Source of the DNA: Chitinophagales bacterium
Lineage (GTDB): Bacteria; Bacteroidota; Bacteroidia; Chitinophagales; JADJOU01
NCBI GenBank assembly: GCA_030832185.1
Contig: JAURJQ010000020.1
Span: 1-47,799, forward strand
Direction of reading: 5' to 3'
DNA: 47,799 bases
Below are positions 35,662-43,834 of this stretch, in pieces. Position numbers and translations under genes: made by a program. The notes beneath the pieces were generated by a model. It searched no databases. It was given only the letters and a program-made list of their open reading frames with translations, and was not told the origin of the DNA. The first letter of the stretch is position 1; each line of letters opens with the position of its first letter.

Positions 35662-36735
35662 ATGTCTTTAGAGGATAAAAAGAGACCTGTAATAGGTATA
35701 ACTATGGGCGATGTCAATGGCGTCGGGCCGCAGGTCATCCTTAAAGCCTTGGAAGATGAAAGAATCTTTAAACATTGTCAGATAGTTGTTTTCGGCTCAG
35801 AAAGTGTCGTACAGTTTTATAAAAAGACACTTCCGAATATCAAAACAAATTTTCATGTTTTACAGAAGCAAAGTGAGTTCAAACTGCACGCTAAGCTGCC
35901 GACACTTATAGAGTGCGCTGACAAACCGGTAGAAGTAAATATGGGCGTCTCTAATGAATTTTCAGGTTCTTTGAGTTTGCGATTTATCAATGATGCACTT
36001 TTTTTCCTGCAGCAGAATAAAATTGATATCCTAGTGACGGGACCAGTTAATAAGGCCTTTATTACCACCAATCCACCATTTTCAGGTCACACCGAGTATT
36101 TGGCTCAGAAAGCGAATACAAAAGATACTCTGATGATTATGAATGCAGATGCACTGCGAGTTGCTATGGTTACTCAGCATATACCATTAGAGGATGTATC
36201 AAAAACGCTGACAACGCAATTAATATATGAAAAAATAAAATTATTCAATCAATCACTTACCATGGATTTTGGTTGTCAAAGACCTAAAATAGCGATACTA
36301 GCCCTCAATCCACATGGAGGGGAAAATGGAAAGATAGGTAAAGATGAAATAGAAAAAATCAGTCCTGCCATAAAGAAGGCTGAAGATGAAAAAATTATTG
36401 TACAAGGTCCTTTTTCAGCAGACAGTTTTTTTGGTAGTGCTAAATTTCCAAACTTCGATGGTATTCTTGCGATGTATCATGACCAAGCATTGATCCCCTT
36501 TAAATACATCTCAGGCTGGGATGGCGTTAACTTTACAGCTAATCTTCCTTATGTAAGAACCTCTCCAGACCACGGTGTGGCCTTAGATATAGTAGGGACT
36601 GATGCTGTAGACTCTAATTCAATGCATAATGCCATTACAAATGCCTTAGACATATACCATATGAGAGCTAGACAAAAATCTATGCGAGAAAACCCGTTGC
36701 CAAAAATTAATTTAAAGAACCTTGAACGAAATTAA
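35662..36735 (+). CDS. pdxA: 4-hydroxythreonine-4-phosphate dehydrogenase
   Basis: NAD-dependent oxidative step of the DXP-dependent pyridoxal-5'-phosphate pathway. 357 residues, a little longer than E. coli PdxA (329). Seen: opening PVIGITMGDVNGVGPQVILK (9-28), GPVNKAFI (about 126-133), metal-binding GHTEYLAQKA (about 141), YHDQALIPFKY (about 272-282) and RTSPDHGVALDIVGT (about 299-313). Immediately follows pepA without spacer. The pdxJ partner is not in the window. A closely related PdxA2-type erythronate enzyme cannot be wholly excluded. Confidence 0.92.
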   Translation: MSLEDKKRPVIGITMGDVNGVGPQVILKALEDERIFKHCQIVVFGSESVVQFYKKTLPNIKTNFHVLQKQSEFKLHAKLPTLIECADKPVEVNMGVSNEFSGSLSLRFINDALFFLQQNKIDILVTGPVNKAFITTNPPFSGHTEYLAQKANTKDTLMIMNADALRVAMVTQHIPLEDVSKTLTTQLIYEKIKLFNQSLTMDFGCQRPKIAILALNPHGGENGKIGKDEIEKISPAIKKAEDEKIIVQGPFSADSFFGSAKFPNFDGILAMYHDQALIPFKYISGWDGVNFTANLPYVRTSPDHGVALDIVGTDAVDSNSMHNAITNALDIYHMRARQKSMRENPLPKINLKNLERN

Positions 36736-36870
36736 TTGATTAAAAATAGTGTTGTAATACAGAAGATACATTATAGAATAGACCATTTAAATTTAACCAT
36801 AAGTCAATGTATGTCGGCATTAAACCAAAAAAAGCTAATTATAAATGGTAAAATAAGAAAATAAAATCCA

Positions 36871-37449
36871 ATGAGCAAACCTTTAGAAATCTATTTTGAA
36901 CAAACGCCGAACCCTGATAGCCTAAAATTAGTCACGAGTAAACTATTACTCCCTAATATTATCATTGACCGAAGATTGGGAGAAGACACCTCCGAGTTTC
37001 CATTAGCTGCAAGTCTTTTTGAAAAATTTGATTGGATTTCGGGAGTATTTGTCTCCAACAATTTCATCACCCTAACCAAGAATAGTCCCAATGACTGGTA
37101 TGAGTTCATGAATGAAGCCAGAGATTATATCAAAATGTATATTGAAAATAATCTAGATCTCGTAACTAAATCATTCTTAGACCGAGAGATAGCTGAAAAA
37201 ATGGAACTACAAGAAGATACAATCGAAGGTAAAATCAAGGATTTATTAGAAAAATATGTAAAACCTGCCGTAGAGAAAGATGGAGGATTTATTGCCTTTC
37301 ACTCATTTGAAAATGGACTAGTCAAGCTAAAAATGCAAGGTTCGTGCAGTGGTTGTCCTTCCTCACAAATAACCTTAAAGTCTGGCATAGAAGGTCTGCT
37401 CAAGCGTATGGTACCAGAAGTGATGGAAGTAGAAGCGGAGGCGGGATAA
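36871..37449 (+). CDS. NfuA-type Fe-S cluster carrier with Nfu_N and NifU-like domains
   Basis: Scaffold or carrier that delivers [4Fe-4S] clusters to apo-enzymes; cytoplasmic, 192 residues. The N-terminal half (1-90) matches the Nfu_N domain (EQTPNPDSLKL near 10-20; DWISGVFVSNNFITL near 54-68). The C-terminal NifU-like domain has the cluster-binding CSGC at C159 and C162 (GSCSGCPSSQITLKSGIE). The cytosolic targets in this window may include aconitase, a typical Nfu client. It precedes the coiled-coil-zapA-rny cluster, 113 nt away. Confidence 0.92.
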   Translation: MSKPLEIYFEQTPNPDSLKLVTSKLLLPNIIIDRRLGEDTSEFPLAASLFEKFDWISGVFVSNNFITLTKNSPNDWYEFMNEARDYIKMYIENNLDLVTKSFLDREIAEKMELQEDTIEGKIKDLLEKYVKPAVEKDGGFIAFHSFENGLVKLKMQGSCSGCPSSQITLKSGIEGLLKRMVPEVMEVEAEAG

Positions 37450-37562
37450 TTATAAATTACAAGTCTAAAGTGAAAAGTTTAAATATTTTGCGAGGCTAAA
37501 TGACCTTCTTTATCTCAGTAAAATTCTAATATCTAAGTTCTAATAATCTACAATCAAATAAT

Positions 37563-37856
37563 ATGCAAGCACGTCTAGAATCTATTTATGAGAAAATTCA
37601 GAAACTTGTGACTCTTATCAAAGAGTTAAAAGCAGAGAATGAAAAGTTAAAATCCGATATAGAACTGTCTAGAGATGTGCAGAATAGGCTGAAAAATGAC
37701 CTAGAAAAGCTACTAGTAGAAAAAGAAACTAACCTAAATAACCTAAAATTCAATACCTTAGCGGCTGAGAATTTAACAAAAGAACAAATTAAAGCTCAAA
37801 TAGATCATTATATATCTGAAATAGATAACTGTATAGCGCAGATAGAGAAATTATGA
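37563..37856 (+). CDS. Short coiled-coil protein before zapA
   Basis: 97 residues, almost entirely a heptad-rich coiled coil (KLVTLIKELKAENEKLKSDI at about 13-32, then DLEKLLVEKE). Its position directly before zapA with an ATGA overlap, plus the shape, recalls ZapB-like or cell-division accessory proteins, but sequence of this kind is not diagnostic. No signal peptide or membrane helix. The partner ZapA gene overlaps by 4 nt, which makes joint function at the division site likely. Confidence 0.65.
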   Translation: MQARLESIYEKIQKLVTLIKELKAENEKLKSDIELSRDVQNRLKNDLEKLLVEKETNLNNLKFNTLAAENLTKEQIKAQIDHYISEIDNCIAQIEKL

Positions 37857-38152
37857 GTCAGCAGGAGAGAGTCCATCGAGAGGTGGTCATAGCTAATAGA
37901 ACGTATCCCCTCAAAATCTTTAAACAAGATGAGGAAAAGATACTTAGTATAGTCAAATCCGTCAATCACAGGATAGAACAGCTAAAGTCTGCCTATGATG
38001 CGAAGGACAACCAAGACTATTTAGCCATGTGTATATTGCAATTATACGCTCAACAAAATAGTCAAAATACAGCTAGTCCTGTCTCTGACATTACCATAGA
38101 GCCTGAAATCGAAAAGATTGAAGGTCTTCTCCATACTGCACTAGAAAACTAG
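37853..38152 (+). CDS. zapA: Cell-division protein ZapA
   Basis: FtsZ-ring stabiliser, 99 residues. The N-terminal part has the ZapA pattern VVIANRTYPLKIFKQDEEKI (about 10-29), followed by a helix (VNHRIEQLKSAYDAKDNQDYLAMC) that forms the dimer/tetramer coil. Overlaps the preceding coiled-coil gene by ATGA and is followed 65 nt later by rny. The zapA-rny order is a frequent arrangement in Bacteroidota. Confidence 0.88.
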   Translation: MSQQERVHREVVIANRTYPLKIFKQDEEKILSIVKSVNHRIEQLKSAYDAKDNQDYLAMCILQLYAQQNSQNTASPVSDITIEPEIEKIEGLLHTALEN

Positions 38153-38217
38153 TCTATTCTTATCAGGTTGTATTGATTTAATTTTTTTAAATTAATATAT
38201 AAACACAAGATAGAATC

Positions 38218-39795
38218 ATGGAAAATCCCATTTTATTAGCAGCATTAGGTGGAGCCATAGGACTGATAAGCCTAATCTCCGGATTTATTTTCGGCAAAAA
38301 AAGCGTGTCTGCCGACGTAACAAAGCTCGAAGAAGATAGTAAAAAAGAAGCATTACGAATAGTAGAAAATGCTAAAAAAGAAGCTGAAAACATCAAGAAG
38401 AATCAGGTAATTGAAGCCAAAGAAGAAAAGTTGAAGCTGAGCGCTGAGTTTGAAAGAAGTACACGTGATAGAGAATCTAAGTTGATTCAAAAAGAAGCAG
38501 ATTTTAAAAATAGACAATCTCAACTTTCTCAAAAAATAGAACAACAGTCAAGAAAAGAGAAAGAATTAGAAAATGAAAAATCTCAACTAGCCAAATCCCT
38601 AGAAACCTTAGAAAAGAAGCAAGTAGAAGTAGATAAGCAATACCAGACCTTTCAACAAGAATTAGAAAAAATATCGGGCATGACTCGAGAGGATGCTAAA
38701 AGTCAATTGATAGAAAGCGTGCGAGCCAAGGCAGAAGGTGAAGCCTTAAAGCAAGCTAAAGTAGTCTATGATGAGGCTATGAATAAAGCAAATAAAGATG
38801 CTAAAAAAATCGTAATCCAAACCATACAGAGAACAGCCTCTGAGTATGCTATAGAAAATACTGTCTCTGTATTCAATCTAGATAGCGATGACCAGAAAGG
38901 TCAGATCATAGGAAGAGAAGGTAGAAATATTCGAGCGATAGAAGCAGCGACAGGATGCGAATTGGTAGTAGATGATACGCCAGAAGCTATTATTATTTCT
39001 GGCTACGATCCTATCCGCAGAGAGGTCGCTAGATTATCTCTTCAGCGCCTGGTAGCCGACGGCCGTATTCACCCAGCTAGAATCGAAGAAGTCGTATTGA
39101 AAACGCAAAAACAATTAGAAGACCATATCATAGAAATAGGAGAACGTACTATTCTAGATTTGAATATTCAAGGTATGCACCCTGAACTGATAAGATATAT
39201 TGGGAGAATGCGATTCCGCTCCAGTTATGGGCAGAATCTATTAATGCACTCTCGTGAAGTAGCTAATCTTTGTGCTACCATGGCAGCAGAACTTGGCTTA
39301 AATCCAAAGCTAGCAAAACGTGCTGGACTTCTACATGATATAGGAAAAGTTCCAGATGAAGAATCTGAATTATCTCATGCTCTTTTAGGTATGAAGATAT
39401 GTGAGAAATATGGCGAACATCCTGCTGTATGCAATGCCGTAGGTGCCCACCACGACGAAATAGAAATGAAATTTATGATTTCTCCTATCATACAGGCATG
39501 TGACTCTATATCTGGTGCTAGACCAGGCGCTAGAAGAGAAGTCATGGAGAGCTATATGAAGCGAATCACAGAATTAGAGCAGATAGCAGGAAGCTATAAA
39601 GGTGTAGAGAAGGCTTATGCTATTCAAGCAGGAAGAGAGCTTAGAGTCATAGTAGAGAGCGATAAAATCAATGACAAAGAATCAGAGGATTTATCATTCG
39701 AGATAGCACAGAAAATACAAAATGATATGACCTATCCTGGTCAGATAAAAGTGACCGTCATTCGTGAAAAACGAGCTGTCAACGTAGCTAAATAA
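38218..39795 (+). CDS. rny: Ribonuclease Y
   Basis: Membrane-anchored endoribonuclease that starts mRNA decay. 525 residues. One N-terminal membrane helix (about 5-24: [20 protein letters not shown]), a long charged coiled coil (about 35-190), a KH domain ([19 protein letters not shown] near 223-241) and an HD domain with catalytic HD at 373-374 ([11 protein letters not shown]). Domain order and length match RNase Y exactly. Follows zapA and ends at a strong terminator. Confidence 0.96.
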   Translation: MENPILLAALGGAIGLISLISGFIFGKKSVSADVTKLEEDSKKEALRIVENAKKEAENIKKNQVIEAKEEKLKLSAEFERSTRDRESKLIQKEADFKNRQSQLSQKIEQQSRKEKELENEKSQLAKSLETLEKKQVEVDKQYQTFQQELEKISGMTREDAKSQLIESVRAKAEGEALKQAKVVYDEAMNKANKDAKKIVIQTIQRTASEYAIENTVSVFNLDSDDQKGQIIGREGRNIRAIEAATGCELVVDDTPEAIIISGYDPIRREVARLSLQRLVADGRIHPARIEEVVLKTQKQLEDHIIEIGERTILDLNIQGMHPELIRYIGRMRFRSSYGQNLLMHSREVANLCATMAAELGLNPKLAKRAGLLHDIGKVPDEESELSHALLGMKICEKYGEHPAVCNAVGAHHDEIEMKFMISPIIQACDSISGARPGARREVMESYMKRITELEQIAGSYKGVEKAYAIQAGRELRVIVESDKINDKESEDLSFEIAQKIQNDMTYPGQIKVTVIREKRAVNVAK

Positions 39796-39800
39796 TCTAA

Positions 39801-39837
39801 AAAGCTGAAATGAATTAAATATCATTTCAGCTTTTTT
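39801..39837 (+). terminator. Intrinsic terminator after rny
   Basis: Thirteen-base arms AAAGCTGAAATGA (39801-39813) and TCATTTCAGCTTT (39822-39834) with an 8-nt loop, then a T-run to 39837. It ends the nfuA/zapA/rny transcripts. Confidence 0.9.
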
Positions 39838-39855
39838 CTTTTAAAATCTTTTTTT

Positions 39856-40617
39856 ATGATCTCATTAAAACAATGCGCTCTATATAGTCTGGGCCTATGT
39901 CTCCTCAGTGCTGCGCCTGCAGGATCAGTCTACAACTCTGGCGGTATAAAGGTGACTGCTGTCAAAGAATCTAATGAACATTCTAAAGCAGAGCTCCCCC
40001 AAGCTAGATTCGATAAAACCCAGCTCGATAGCCCTAAGCTAATTTATCAAATCAAAAACTATGTACTCAAAGCTAACTCGAAAAATAATCTCACTGGTAT
40101 CTGTGCAAACTCCAAGGACGGACAACACATACATGTCATAATAGACAATAAGCCCTATGCGGCTATTTACAACCCCACCTATCTAATTAAAGAGGATAGT
40201 GGGTCTCATCTAGCTCTCTCCTTTCTATCTAGATCGCATCATCAGAGTATCAAACACCCAAAAGCATTTAAACTCCAACAAATAGATCTCGGAAAGCCGA
40301 CTAAAAAATTCAATCTAAAACAGCCATATCTTTTCTATTCTAGACCCAAGGGAATCTATGCAGGCGAAGATGTAAAAAACATTTTATTAGACTTCTACCT
40401 AGTCAACACTCGTATTTCCCCTTATGGCAATAAGGTGAGGGTAACGATAGACAATAAACATATTTTTACTGTCGACAAATGGTGTCCATACCTCATAGAA
40501 GGCTTAACCATGGGAGACCATACTGTAAAACTAGAATTGATAGACGTTAGAAATAAACTCATAACTAATCCCCTATTGCCTGTCGAGAGGAAATTCAGTA
40601 TTCAAGTCAATCCTTAA
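39856..40617 (+). CDS. Predicted secreted protein of unknown function
   Basis: 253 residues, not recognised as a named family. The N-terminus has a hydrophobic stretch (QCALYSLGLCLLSAAPAGSV, 6-25) compatible with a signal peptide. The mature part shows two similar beta-rich halves, each containing an IDNK(P/H) turn: QHIHVIIDNKPYAAIY at about 95-110 and NKVRVTIDNKHIFTVD near 196-211. A SRSHHQSIKHP segment lies between them. This looks like a pair of related Ig-like or beta-sandwich units. The gene stands alone between the rny terminator and grpE. A close relative may exist among Bacteroidota envelope proteins; no enzymatic motif was seen. Confidence 0.6.
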   Translation: MISLKQCALYSLGLCLLSAAPAGSVYNSGGIKVTAVKESNEHSKAELPQARFDKTQLDSPKLIYQIKNYVLKANSKNNLTGICANSKDGQHIHVIIDNKPYAAIYNPTYLIKEDSGSHLALSFLSRSHHQSIKHPKAFKLQQIDLGKPTKKFNLKQPYLFYSRPKGIYAGEDVKNILLDFYLVNTRISPYGNKVRVTIDNKHIFTVDKWCPYLIEGLTMGDHTVKLELIDVRNKLITNPLLPVERKFSIQVNP

Positions 40618-40633
40618 TAATATGTTTTTTTCT

Positions 40634-40644
40634 GACAAAATGTC
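40634..40644. promoter_or_regulatory. Short palindrome upstream of grpE
   Basis: GACAAAATGTC (GACA-AAA-TGTC) lies 60 nt before the grpE start. It could be an operator of the grpE-dnaJ chaperone genes. It is not a CIRCE element. The regulator is unknown, and an 11-nt palindrome in AT-rich DNA is weak evidence. Confidence 0.3.
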
Positions 40645-40703
40645 TAAATCTAGCTACTTGGAAGGCATTTTGATATATAGTCTGTATAGAAAAATTAAAT
40701 CTA

Positions 40704-41249
40704 ATGGAAGATAACGAAAAAACAAACATAGAAGAACAAGAAACTACGCAAGAGGGGCCAGTGGAAATAGAAACTCCACAAGCACCATTAGATAGCGATG
40801 TAACAGAAAACTCACTTGAAAATCAGCTAACTGAGCAGAAGGACAAATTTCTAAGGCTCTTTGCAGAATTCGATAATTATAAAAAAAGAGTAGCTAAGGA
40901 GCAGAGAGAATTCTATGCTATAGCAGGGAAAGATATTATTCTAGAAATGATTTCGGTAAATGATGATTTTGAACGAGCCCTCAAATCATTTGAAGATTCT
41001 GAAGATTTGTCAGCAGTGAAAGAAGGCGTGCGCCTTATCTATGACAAATTAAACAAGTCTATCGAAAAGAAAGGCGTGAAGAAAATCGAGGCAAAAGGTT
41101 GTGATTTCGATGTAGAAAAACATGAAGCCATCACAGAAATACCCGTCACAGATGATAGCCAAAAAGGCAAGGTGATAGACGAGATAGAAAGTGGCTACAT
41201 GATGTATGAAAAAGTCATACGATTTGCTAAAGTAGTAGTAGGGAAGTAA
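40704..41249 (+). CDS. grpE: Nucleotide-exchange factor GrpE
   Basis: Releases ADP from DnaK and so drives the chaperone cycle. 181 residues. The first 45 are acidic and probably disordered (EEQETTQEGPVEIETPQ). A long helix follows with DKFLRLFAEFDNYKKRVAKEQ (about 47-67), the conserved family segment. The C-terminal beta domain includes KIEAKGCDFDVEKHEAI (about 131-147) and the final YMMYEKVIRFAKVVVGK. Followed 85 nt later by dnaJ; dnaK is not in this window. Confidence 0.95.
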   Translation: MEDNEKTNIEEQETTQEGPVEIETPQAPLDSDVTENSLENQLTEQKDKFLRLFAEFDNYKKRVAKEQREFYAIAGKDIILEMISVNDDFERALKSFEDSEDLSAVKEGVRLIYDKLNKSIEKKGVKKIEAKGCDFDVEKHEAITEIPVTDDSQKGKVIDEIESGYMMYEKVIRFAKVVVGK

Positions 41250-41265
41250 TTGATAAAATGATTGA

Positions 41266-41332
41266 TACTAACTACTGAACAAACTGACCACTGACTACTG
41301 ACTACTGACCACTATTAACTGAACAAACTGAA
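41266..41332. repeat. ACTGA-rich repeat between grpE and dnaJ
   Basis: A run of CTACTGAACAAACTGA, CCACTGACTACTGACTACTG, ACCACTATTAACTG and AACAAACTGAATT ends 2 nt before the dnaJ ATG. The clearest member of the leader-repeat family described under 8763-8846 and 33194-33274; the orientation relative to the gene is the same. Confidence 0.8.
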
Positions 41333-41334
41333 TT

Positions 41335-42501
41335 ATGTCAAAAAGAGATTATTACGAAGTATTAGGTTTAAGTAAAGGCGCCACTGAAAAGGAAATAAAA
41401 GATGCGTATAGAAAGTTGGCCATTAAATACCACCCAGATAGAAATCAAGGAGATAAAGCGGCGGAAGAAAAATTTAAGGAAGCGGCGGAAGCATATGATG
41501 TCCTAGGCACAGCAGAAAAAAAGCAAAAATACGATCAGTTCGGTCATCAAGCCTTTGATGGAAATGGCGGATTCGGTGGTGGTGGATTCAATGGAGGCAT
41601 GAATATGGAAGATATTTTCCGCAATTTTGGCGATGTTTTTGGTGGCAGCGGTGGCGGATTTGAAGGCTTCTTCGGAGGATCAGCACGCGGAGGAACTAGA
41701 AGCAATAAAGGCTCAAGCATTCGCATCACCACAAAACTCACACTAGAAGAAATAGCCAAAGGAGTAACAAAAAAAGTTAATATTCCACGCAAGACCAATT
41801 GCAAACCATGCAGTGGCTCTGGAGCTGCCAGTGAGGCCAATGCCAAAGAAAACTGCAAACGATGCAATGGCTCTGGAGTCATACGAAAGGTGCAATCTAC
41901 TTTTCTCGGTCAATTCCAAACAGAAACCGTCTGTCCTACCTGCGAAGGCAAGGGCGACGTCATACTCAAACCATGCAAGGAATGCAATGGAAAAGGTGTC
42001 ACCACAAGTAAAGACGCCTTAGATATCAATATTCCTGCTGGCGTGCAGCAAGGTATGAGCCTAAGTCTTCGAGGAGAAGGGAATCAAGGAGAAAACGGGG
42101 GTAGTCGAGGAGACCTCATAGTACAAATAGAGGAAATAGAACATGCTACATTTATCCGTGATGATAAAAACATCATCTATAATCTTAATATCAATTTTGC
42201 TAACCTAGCACTAGGAGCAGATATAGTAGTGCCAACCATAGATGGCTATGTCAAAATCAATATTAAAGCAGGCACCCACGCTGGAAAAATCTTGAGACTC
42301 AGTGGCAAAGGCATTCCTGATGTCAATGGCTACGGGAAAGGTGATCAACTCATAGTGATTAATGCATGGACTCCTCAGCATCTATCGAAAGAAGAAAAAA
42401 AGGCTATGGAAAATCTAGTAAATTCTTCCAACTTCAATCCTGATGTCAACGCTAAATCAAAAGACGGATTTTTTAGTAAAATGAAAGACTTTTTTGGCTA
42501 A
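41335..42501 (+). CDS. dnaJ: Chaperone DnaJ
   Basis: Hsp40 co-chaperone that stimulates DnaK ATPase and presents substrates. 388 residues, canonical. J domain 1-70 with the HPD motif at 33-35 (KYHPDRN). A Gly/Phe-rich linker follows (about 76-125), then four zinc-binding CxxCxGxG repeats ([32 protein letters not shown]) and two C-terminal substrate-binding beta domains. All eight zinc cysteines are present. Confidence 0.98.
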   Translation: MSKRDYYEVLGLSKGATEKEIKDAYRKLAIKYHPDRNQGDKAAEEKFKEAAEAYDVLGTAEKKQKYDQFGHQAFDGNGGFGGGGFNGGMNMEDIFRNFGDVFGGSGGGFEGFFGGSARGGTRSNKGSSIRITTKLTLEEIAKGVTKKVNIPRKTNCKPCSGSGAASEANAKENCKRCNGSGVIRKVQSTFLGQFQTETVCPTCEGKGDVILKPCKECNGKGVTTSKDALDINIPAGVQQGMSLSLRGEGNQGENGGSRGDLIVQIEEIEHATFIRDDKNIIYNLNINFANLALGADIVVPTIDGYVKINIKAGTHAGKILRLSGKGIPDVNGYGKGDQLIVINAWTPQHLSKEEKKAMENLVNSSNFNPDVNAKSKDGFFSKMKDFFG

Positions 42502-42534
42502 TATACCTTCCTCTTTAACACTATAGACATAAAC

Positions 42535-42566
42535 TTTCTAATTATCTATCTTCCCCCGTATCTTTG
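42535..42566 (+). promoter_or_regulatory. Putative promoter for the DUF1508-like gene
   Basis: TATCTTTG (42559-42566) matches TAnnTTTG. A TTTC at 42535-42538 stands 20 nt upstream, near the expected place of the -33 TTTG. The start codon follows only 17 nt after the -7 box, so the leader would be very short. Confidence 0.45.
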
Positions 42567-42583
42567 CCTAGCAAAATTTTTTT

Positions 42584-43549
42584 ATGGAAGATAACTATCT
42601 AGCAGTAAGAGAATACGAAGAAAGAATCAAAGATTCTAAATCCGTAAAATACCCAGAATTTATATCGTTTAAACATGAAAATGGTTCATTCTATTTTGCA
42701 TGGATAAAACATGGAAAAGTTTTCCTGAGAAGCGAAGGATACGAAAATGCTCCCGCTCGCGACAACAATATGCTATCCGTCATAAAAAATGGCAGCGATA
42801 AAAATAATTATAGAACTACATCTGCCCATGGAGCGTACTTTCTATATCTGGTATCGGGAAGTAATAAAGAGATAGCGCGCAGTTATCCTATGAGAGAAGA
42901 GATTGAGACTTTTATGGCACTAAAACTCATAAACGAAGTAGATGCCAATGCATCAAAAACTGCCCTTGAGGTTAGCGCTGAATTGGAAAATAAAAATACT
43001 TCGTCATTTGAAACCGCAATAGTCGAAGAAGTGCATAAGTTAGAAGAAGTCAAAACACCAATCCATGAAGAGATAGGTAAAAAAATAATGAGTAGTCCAC
43101 TCTTAGATGCTTTTCAAAAACAGATCAATAATACAGAGGCGCCACCGCTGATTATGCCAGAAGAAGTATCAAAAATAGAGATAGATGAAGAACTTCCTTT
43201 TCCTATATGCATCGAAGAATCTGAAGTGAATAACTCTGAAAATAATACAGAGAATTTAGTCACAGATACTATGGATACAGATAAGGCAGCAGAACATGCA
43301 TTAGACAGGAAAGAAGCATCAGATTTCCTATATTCTGATGCGGAAAACACTGAAGAGAAAACTAAACCAGAACCTATCCTAGACGAAGAATATAAAGAGG
43401 CTAGCAAAGGAGGTTGGCGTTGGATACTATGGTTTATCCTTATTGGACTTCTAGCGGCTCTGCTATGGTGGTTATTTCAAATGAATGGATATAAAATAAT
43501 GGAAAGAATCGTGATTAAAACAGAGCGATTTATTCTGCAGCAATTATAA
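42584..43549 (+). CDS. DUF1508-like (YegP-type) protein with C-terminal membrane anchor
   Basis: 321 residues. The N-terminal 110 residues show a small beta domain resembling DUF1508/YegP (FISFKHENGSFYFAWIKHGKVFLRSEGY, in two pieces at about 26-53; a second unit with GAYFLYLVSGSNKEIARSYPM at about 87-107). The middle, about 125-275, is acidic and low in complexity, likely disordered (EELPFPICIEESEVNNSENN near 204-223). One hydrophobic helix (WILWFILIGLLAALLWWLF) at about 281-299 precedes a short basic tail. The arrangement suggests a single-pass membrane protein with its domain in the cytoplasm, as there is no signal peptide. Known YegP proteins are small and soluble with no firm function; the fusion to an anchor is a point of interest. 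Confidence 0.65.
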   Translation: MEDNYLAVREYEERIKDSKSVKYPEFISFKHENGSFYFAWIKHGKVFLRSEGYENAPARDNNMLSVIKNGSDKNNYRTTSAHGAYFLYLVSGSNKEIARSYPMREEIETFMALKLINEVDANASKTALEVSAELENKNTSSFETAIVEEVHKLEEVKTPIHEEIGKKIMSSPLLDAFQKQINNTEAPPLIMPEEVSKIEIDEELPFPICIEESEVNNSENNTENLVTDTMDTDKAAEHALDRKEASDFLYSDAENTEEKTKPEPILDEEYKEASKGGWRWILWFILIGLLAALLWWLFQMNGYKIMERIVIKTERFILQQL

Positions 43550-43763
43550 AAAAATCCATTTCTGCCGCGCTAGCTTCGTCATTGATTTTGTTTTCTTGTT
43601 GCAGCTGCTGTATAATCCCGCAGCATTTCAAATACAATTTCAAATATAACTGTTCTGACAATTGTTTTCGGAAGTCGGGAAAACGGAACCACTCGCTAGC
43701 TGCTTTGCTTTCGAGCAGGAAAACCGGAGTGAAATCATCAAGATGGTTTAAATAATAAGTCGG
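43530..43763 (-). other. Open minus-strand stretch without a start codon, possible gene remnant
   Basis: The spacer between the DUF1508-like gene and the T9SS protein (about 300 nt) is mostly non-coding. One minus-strand frame stays open for 77 codons from just after a TAG (43764-43766) to a TAA at 43530-43532. It reads like protein (ESKAASEWFRFPDFRKQ, then LYLKLYLKCCGIIQQLQQEN) but has no usable ATG near its beginning, and its end overlaps the neighbouring gene by 20 nt. The base composition is richer in G/C than the surroundings. It could be a 3' remnant of a lost gene or just chance. Confidence 0.25.
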
Positions 43764-43834
43764 CTAGTTTAAAGAACTTAGATTACATTTGTAATTGTAC
43801 AAACAAAGTTTAAATTTACATAAATAAAAATTAT

